This document shows, piece after piece, positions 57,610 to 64,000 of a stretch of 64,000 nt of DNA. Origin of the DNA: Eunapius fragilis (taxonomy: Eukaryota; Porifera; Demospongiae; Spongillida; Spongillidae). Positions within the stretch are counted from its first letter, which is position 1; every line of letters begins with the position of its first letter. The DNA is taken from contig OY811983.1 in NCBI GenBank assembly GCA_963681505.1, positions 2,710,615-2,774,614 on the forward strand, given 5' to 3'. The notes under the pieces were generated by a model. That model was not told the DNA's origin. It was given only the letters and a program-made list of their open reading frames with translations, and ran no database searches. The translations under genes and the position numbers were made by a program.

Positions 57610-58190
57610 TTTTGGATTGCCCATATGTGGTTAACCCTTTGTATTACCCTCATGTGAGTAACCGTTTGTATTGCCCATATGTGGTTAACCCTCTGTATTG
57701 CCCACATGTAGGTAACCCTTTGTATTGCCCTCATGTGGTTAACCCTTTGTATTGCCCTCATGTGGGTAACCCTTTGTATTGCCCACATGTGGTTAACCCT
57801 TTGTATTGCCCTCATGTGGGTAACCCTTTGTATTGCCCACATGTGGTTAACCCTTTGTATTGCCCATATGTGGTTAAACCTCTGTATTGCCCATATGTGG
57901 TTAACCCTCTGTATTGCCCATATGTGGTTAACCCTTTGTATTGCCCTTATGTGGCTAACCCTCTGTATTGCCCATATGCGGTTAACCCTCTGTATTGCCC
58001 ATATGTGGTTAACCCTCTGTATTGCCCTTATGTGGTTAACCCTCTGTATTGCCCATATGTGGTTAGCCCTCTGTATTGCCCACATGTGGGTAACCCTTTG
58101 TATTGCCCTGATGTGGGTAACCGTTTGTATTGCCCTCATGTGGTTAACCCTTTGTATTGCCCACATGTGGGTAACCCTTTGTATTTGCCC
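57610..58190. repeat. 27-bp minisatellite
   Basis: About 21 units with core TGCCCATATGTGGTTAACCC, plus a CTCTGTAT or CTTTGTAT end. Two unit variants (CATATGTGGTTAA and CACATGTGGGTAA) alternate. Because 27 is a multiple of three, several long frames are open; all are repeat products. It lies directly before the ELAC1-like exons. Confidence 0.95.
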
Positions 58191-58657
58191 CGACATGATG
58201 GTAGCTCTTTGAACTGCCTGGTCTCCTGTGTACCATTAGCCAGTGCTCCAATGAATGCTCCTCCCCCTCCACCACCAACATATATATGGCCCACATGGCC
58301 TGAGGAAGTTTCTGCGCACGGCTATGCATCTCTCTCGTTCCATGCTCGGGTTTCAGTACTGCGTCCATGAGTTGCTGGCAGACATCCATCCAGCTATGTT
58401 TGATGGCCTGGTTAGTCACAATTGTTCAAGTATTCTCATTTGCAAACCAATTGAAATTTACAGGAAGGATGGAATCCGGATTATGCAGCAACAGAGCCAC
58501 TTCATCCCCAGGAGGTTCTGGGAAAGGACATTATACAGAACACGCAGGGGTTTTGGGACGTGTATGTTACATCATGTTCATTTGTATTGCTAATTCTTAT
58601 CATGAGGTCAAATGTGATGGTAGTGTTTAAATTTCCACTGCCTAGCTTGATGTGGGT

Positions 58658-58699
58658 GTTTATGTGTGTGTGTGTGTGTGTGTTTGTGTGTGTGGGTAT

Positions 58700-58735
<36 letters not shown>

Positions 58736-58762
58736 ATGTGTGTGTGTGTGTGTGTATGTGCA
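58658..58762. repeat. TG microsatellite in an ELAC1 intron
   Basis: Interrupted TG run between the second and third ELAC1-like exons, ending 12 bases before the acceptor. Confidence 0.9.
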
Positions 58763-59487
58763 ATCAGTTGCCAGGAAGGAAGCTTCAGGGTGTGCGCTGG
58801 AATGCTTACTCACAGGATTGTCTGCTTCGGCTACGTAGTCATCGAGGATTCCTTGCCGGGGAGGTGGGTATGGTCATGTGTGTTGGTGTATACGTAGCCT
58901 GGATGTCTGTACACGCACATACACAATAAAATAGGTAGACCCTGCAAGGCTGTCATGTCATTAGTAAGGATGTGATTGCAAGTTCTAGTTGTTCTGTTTT
59001 GTGTGGCTCCTTATTTCAGTTAATGTGGTCCCAACACCTCACCCTTCATGGTAGGTGGGTGTGGTTACATACATCCCACCTCACCCCTCCCTCTTAACCC
59101 TATATTGTGATAGCCACCCCCACGTCATCACCCCCCTCCCCTCCCCTCCCCTCTCCCACTCCTCCCCTCTGTAGGCTGTGTGTTGAGAAGTTGAAGACGC
59201 TGGGTATCCCCCCAGGCCCCCTGTACGCTAAGCTCAAGAAGGGAGAGAGCATAAAGACACCTGAAGGTGTGACTGTGGCCCCCACTGATGTGGTTTCTCC
59301 ACCTCGGCCTGGAAGGAAGATCGTGATCCTGGGTGACACCTGTAACAGCAGCCAGATAGTCCCTCTGGCAATGAATGCTGATGTGGTGGTACATGAATCC
59401 ACCAATGAGAACTGTGACGGTCAGAAGTGCAGAGACAATGGTCATTCTACCCCAGGTAAGTGTTTAAACCCGCACTGAAGTTATTTG

Positions 59488-59810
59488 AGAGGGAGGAGGG
59501 GAAAGAGAGGGAGGAGGGGAAGAGAGGGAGGAGGGAAAGAGAGGGAGGAGGGAAAGAGAGGGAGGAGGGGAAGAGAGGGAGGAGGGGAAGAGAGGGAGGA
59601 GGGGAAGAGAGGGAGGAGGGGAAGAGAGGGAGGAGGCGACAAGAGGAAGGAGGAGGAGAGGGAGGAGGGGAGAGGGAGGAGGGGAGAAGAGGAGGGGAAG
59701 AGAGGGAGGGGAGGGTGGAGGGGAAGAGAGGGAGGAGGGAAACGAGGGGGCGGGGAGAGGGACAGAGAGATGTAGGGAAGAGAGGGGGAAAGGCGGAGAG
59801 GGGGCTGGTA
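59488..59810. repeat. Homopurine GGAGGGGAAGAGA minisatellite in an ELAC1 intron
   Basis: About 300 bases almost wholly A/G on the plus strand, built of 16-19-base units with core GGGAGGAGGGGAAGAGA. It is capable of triplex (H-DNA) formation. It fills most of the intron before the last exon. Gly/Arg/Glu and Pro/Leu/Ser frames are repeat products. Confidence 0.95.
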
Positions 59811-60108
59811 TGTGCAATTATTCACCTACACCATTAGAATATGCATGTATTGAATTCCTCTCCTCCTCCTCCTCCTCCTCTTCTCTCCCCTAGCTATGGC
59901 AGCTGAGTTTTGCAAGCTTGTGTCAGCTGGTCGGCTCATCCTTACCCACTTTAGCCAGAGATACAGGAACAGTGGTGCTGTGTTGAGCACTGATGAGAAG
60001 AGTGTGGACATCCTTGTAGAGGAAGCAAGACTTGTTTTGGGCAGCACTAATGTTGAGGCTGCAGAAGACTTGAAAATGTTCACTATTGCTGCTCAAAAAA
60101 ATATGTGA

Positions 60109-61956
60109 TGCATAATCTGAGAGCCAAAAGAGGTTGTCTTCAGCTTTGTTTACAGAATGCAAATTTTTATTTTAGATTTGGAAATTATTTCAGATGTCGC
60201 TGTTCCATCTTTATTACTGGACATTAATCCGTTGTTTTTAAAGAGTTGAAACACTGTCACCATCAGTTCACCATTCACAAGGGGTCCAATTACTGTGTAG
60301 TGAAGTAAATGATTCATTTGCAAAAGCTAAGCATGTGATTATTATGTCTTGATTAAATAAAACCATCAAACAACATAAATCATTAAAGAAACGAAACCAT
60401 AAAATAGAGAAATTAACAGTAGAAAATTAGAAATAAGCTACTAGCCATGTTAGTTGCATGATAAATGTGGTTATACCATCATTAAAACCTAAACTGCTTC
60501 TCCATTTTGTGTGTGATCCTCTTACACACAAACTGACAGCTCTGATGGTAGCGGCAAAAGCCAGTTCCCTTTTAAGAGTGTGGAGAATCATTATTTTTGC
60601 CCCTAACCAAATTATGACTTCCGGAACTCACTGTCAGCAGCTGATGATAAATGTAAACTCCATTGCATTTTGGATTATATCACCTTTCTTAACAACTCTG
60701 TATGTCAACAAAACGGATAACCAGTCCCCTCTGGTATACTTCTGAACGTATGTCAATCTTATTAGTAAAACTTCCATAACAGGCTCTTATACATGGTGTA
60801 CAAAAGAACCATACCTGTTAGGATAGAAATTAATTAACAACATGAATATACATTACCATCATTAGGCAAATACTAATTAGATTTAAATTATTGTAAGCTG
60901 TTAAGTAATTGTATCAAAACCCTCATAAATTAACATATTCAAAGCCAATATTATCAAGGTTAGAGATAATAATTATTTATAAAGAACACAAGATCTGAAT
61001 ATGAACGTTGTTTCAAGTTACTGAGTTCAGCATTAGCCCATGAAGGGGAAACATTAAATTTAGTACTTAAATTATGTACAGTGAGTTATTAAACTCAGTT
61101 CATCAAGGTCTTCTAGTGTTTTCGAGTTTGATTAGTTGTTTTGAATATTAACGTCAATAGAATTTATAATTTTTCCATTTACGTTATTCTGCAGTTTATA
61201 AATCCCAATTAATTAAACGTTGCTGTACGTTGTTAATTTATTGATCTCATTAAAGTTAATTAGCTCTTAATAATTTTGAAATGTAAACAAATGCTTACCG
61301 ATTTCATTTTGAATGGCTAGCTTATTACAGGGGCGTATTTAGGGAGGCCTCCCTTCGCCACATGCACAAGACTAATATAATTAAACGGACTAAACTCAAA
61401 CTCAAATTAAGATGCGCAACGATTCAGAAATAACGCGCACGTGAAAAAAAAAAAGGAGAACGCATAAATTACATGTTACTTTTAAATTCAAATAGTTTGC
61501 AAGTTTCCTCGATACGACACGGCGTACGCAAGGATCGACCTTACGTATCGTTGGAACGACCGGGTTAAAACGTTAACTACATAGCCCTAGGTTTTAGCCG
61601 AGGGTTTACAGATTGTACTTGCTGCAAATTAGCTACTTTTACTGCGAGGAATCGATTGGTGGTGACTCCCACGTGAATCTGAAGCGAAACAAATAGAACA
61701 GCAATACCACAGTTCATGGGAAACTTCAGAGCTTCTTTCTTTTGATAGGAGCTTCATTCATTGTATGGCTTTTAAATGGCGACAAGTTCAAGCGTGTTAA
61801 CATGTAGTGCAAGGTTTCTAAATTTGTCAGTTGCCAAGGTGGTTGGCTAAGCCGTATGGCATTTTTATGTTTCGAGAGGCATACTTTTTTGTTACTAAAT
61901 GCATGACCGCATAGGTCATCACTCTCACTAACTAATATCTTTCTTTTCATCAAAGT
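60109..61956. other. Downstream of ELAC1, AT-rich, no gene seen
   Basis: An AATAAAA motif at about 60,355 is a candidate polyadenylation signal about 250 bases past the stop. The rest is AT-rich with no supported exon. Confidence 0.5.
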
Positions 61957-62110
61957 ATGGGGGATGCGCGAACGCAATCCCCCCCTACCAAAAATTGCGC
62001 ACCCGAGGCTCCCACGTTTGGGGAGATCGCAGGTTTCAACCGGACGAAGTGCAATGCACGGTCTCCACCCGGAGGGACCGCCTTGTTGATCACGGTACCC
62101 TCTGTGCCAG
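61957..62110 (+). CDS. Possible first exon, unknown
   Basis: An ATG frame (MGDARTQSPPTKNCAPEAPT) runs to a perfect CCAG|GTAAGT donor at about 62,111. The stretch is more GC-rich than its surroundings. No downstream exon was matched, and the protein is not recognised. Confidence 0.2.
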
Positions 62111-64000
62111 GTAAGTTAACCAATCTCGGAAAGTTGCGCAAATATATACCATCAGCCAAGTCTCATCATTGTGGGTTGGGGGTAAATTTACGTTTTGTGT
62201 ACGTTCATTCATTGGCCTCGTGCCCAGGCTCTGTAACCGCAGTTGCGGATGGATTACATCACCGCTACGGAACCTGAACGGTACAAGCAAATTGCTAGCA
62301 TGTGCAATTAGAAGTTTTAGTTGAAATTTTCGCGCGCGTGACATGACAGTAGTCATGTGTTCGTAATCATGATTCGGACGAGATCAATCAAGCTTGGGTT
62401 TCATTCTGTATCTTCTGACCAGCGAGCAGTTATTGAAGCCTTTCTTAGTGGTTACAACAGATGAGCAGGAAGAACAGACGGGTCAGAGTACTAGTCATCG
62501 TAATAGTTATTCCCTGAAACGCTCTATAGTTTAAAACCAGATCGAAACACTTAGTAACGAGGAGAGGAGCTACAGCAGTGTATGCAGGTGACGCAAACAG
62601 TGATGCCATCGTATTAGACAGGACCAGGGGCGGATACAGCATTTGGCTTTCAGACATGCAGGATACGTATATCTTGGAACTGAACATCTTAAATTAGCAT
62701 CCACTTTGTGGCAATTATCACAGCAATTGAGGAGTCTGATTGCGCATGACTACGGGTCACGTATTTATGACTGACCAACGGCATATAACGAAATTATGTT
62801 TACGGGTATCGCAAACCAATATGTGTCTTGTACTCAGACCCAAATGTACGTAGCGTCCATATAGCTTCGGTCTGGGTATAGTTAGCCCTTACTGCGCCAA
62901 AATTCTCTAATACTCTAAATGCTCACAATGTGCCGTGGTGATTCTGTAATATTTTCGTTTCCGCCTGCAGTAAGTGACCTTTTGGCAAAATGGTTGTTTC
63001 GAGACACGTTTCGTTAATCCCTCGTTCTATACAATTATATGGTGAGATAGAAAACCCATCGTACGTATTCTGCCTTTTTATATTTTGTTGCAGCCCTCTG
63101 GAGGGGTACGATGTACACGCGTACGTTTGTTGCTGGTAGCCATTAATTCTACGACTGTACTAATAAGTGGCATTCTTCGTTTAAAGGGTACATGGTGCGC
63201 TGAGTAACGAGAAATATTGCTACATAGGTATGTGGTCTAGTAAGGCTCTGAAACAAGCAAGTCAAACAGGTATGAAATTAACACGATGAGGTTTGTTTTA
63301 CCCCTCGTGTCATTCACAGGCAGATTTTACAGTGCCCCTCTGTGTTGGATTGCATTTTCGTTTACACCTGCAGCAGCTAATCAGCGTCTTTTAGCAGGAT
63401 TGAATAGAAGAATTTTGATAAAGAGCTTGTATAAAAGGTAGTGGTATTGGTGAATTTTCATATATCGACTCCAATAGGGGAAGATTCAGCTAGGCGTGTC
63501 AGGCGATCCCTACAAACGTTACGGCCTCTAGCTGCGTGCATGCAGGCGGCGGGATCAAGCACATCATGAAGTAGTATTTTTTATACCAGATAGAGCAGAT
63601 CGTTTAGCATGTGTGCGTTTTATTAATGCTCTATTTAGGCTAGGGTGGGTGTCTCCCAGGCATATGTAGCCTGGGTGGAAGAGGCTTCTGCCATGATCTC
63701 TTCAATTGGCTCTACTTGTAACATTGCTATATTCCACCCTGTACATGCATATGTAAAATGGTTATTAAAATGTATTTGAAAGAAATTGCCAGCCAAACTT
63801 ATTCAAGCATGTTACTACTGGGAACGAGTCATAAACAACGTGGGGACGAGATGAAATCATGGTGTAATAACGTAGTCTTGCGGATATTGCTCACGTACTC
63901 ACGCGCAAGCACACGCGGACGGCCGCAATCCTATCCCCGTGTCAACGTAATCAGTCACGTCAGGGTTACAAATGAATATACGTGACGTTACGGGCCCCGC
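62111..64000. other. Intergenic, no gene seen
   Basis: GGATTACATCACCGCTACGG near 62,250 resembles 51,208-51,230, so a small dispersed repeat is present. No other structure is evident to the end of the window. Confidence 0.5.

Larger units (their letters stand above)
58205..60108 (+). pseudogene. ELAC1: tRNase Z, ELAC1-like (5'-incomplete, one frameshift)
   Basis: Zinc phosphodiesterase that removes 3' trailers from precursor tRNAs. Exons: 58,205-58,410 (LFELPGLLCTIS, then IYGPHGLRKF and YCVHEL); 58,464-58,559; 58,775-58,863 (GSFRVCAGMLTHRIVCFGY); 59,175-59,455 (GIPPGPLYAKLKKG, VILGDT, NGHSTP); 59,894-60,108 (LILTHFSQRY, stop at 60,106). Splice sites are GT-AG and joins keep frame. Metal ligands seen are His in VHEL, Asp in ILGD and His in LTHF. 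The HxHxDH motif, expected just upstream, is absent. Within the first exon the frame changes at the ATATATAT run (about 58,279-58,287), as if one AT unit were added. Either upstream exons lie outside the window and the AT run is polymorphic or an error, or this is a decaying copy. Confidence 0.75.

Noticed and set aside
57610-58190. Possible CRISPR array or 250-270-residue protein in the 27-bp repeat
   Set aside because: Units are directly adjacent with no unique spacers, and 27-bp periodicity keeps all frames open. It is a minisatellite in a eukaryotic genome.

Overview
This is a eukaryotic, almost certainly metazoan, genomic window. It has spliced genes with GT-AG introns (many only about 50-75 bases), no bacterial operon structure and very dense mobile DNA. 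A demosponge is my best guess. The reasons are a lysine-rich KADPEKKK-repeat gene of a kind I associate with sponge genomes, a three-repeat MABP beta-prism gene, an SRCR exon, very short introns and intron-bearing DNA transposons. The species assignment is inference from family resemblance, not a database result.

The main feature is nested inverted duplication. Arm A (3,791-11,774) returns as its reverse complement at 46,165-50,663. It carries an SRCR-domain exon, a tandemly duplicated 1.2-1.4 kb block and a small spliced gene. The left arm alone holds a 3.7 kb transposon (7,890-11,611), so the right arm preserves the empty site. Inside A lies arm pair C (22,362 to about 25,790, inverted at about 31,090-34,396). 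Each C arm holds a complete 155-residue MABP-type beta-prism gene, and the two proteins differ at one residue. A satellite of about 182 bp (family B) occurs at 2,281-3,490 and 34,630-41,950 as head-to-head arrays around a unique core. That core is interrupted at 38,584-40,947 by a palindromic fold-back element with a 9-bp target duplication; its uninterrupted counterpart is at 2,626-2,634.

DNA transposons with genes are: a CACTA-type (Plavaka/tnp2-like) transposase on the minus strand (17,479-13,515) with a divergent accessory gene (17,532-18,665); a Ginger-type element (53,718-57,370) with zinc-binding domain, DDE integrase, GPY/F-like motif and OTU protease; and the 3.7 kb element with a BEN-like gene. 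Three near-perfect hairpin MITEs (1,991, 21,602 and 42,314), an AACACCCC-rich MITE family, a 716-bp TIR element and a gag/CCHC retrocopy with a poly(A) tail complete the mobile set.

The one recognisable housekeeping gene is a tRNase Z (ELAC1-like) at 58,205-60,108 on the plus strand. Its upstream exons, including the HxHxDH metal-binding motif, are not seen. The Ginger element and a 27-bp minisatellite occupy the sequence just before it, and one exon has an apparent AT-repeat frameshift.

The rest is minisatellites, long CA/TG runs and AT-rich intergenic sequence. The number of near-identical inverted copies also raises the possibility of assembly or haplotype artefacts, which cannot be excluded here.
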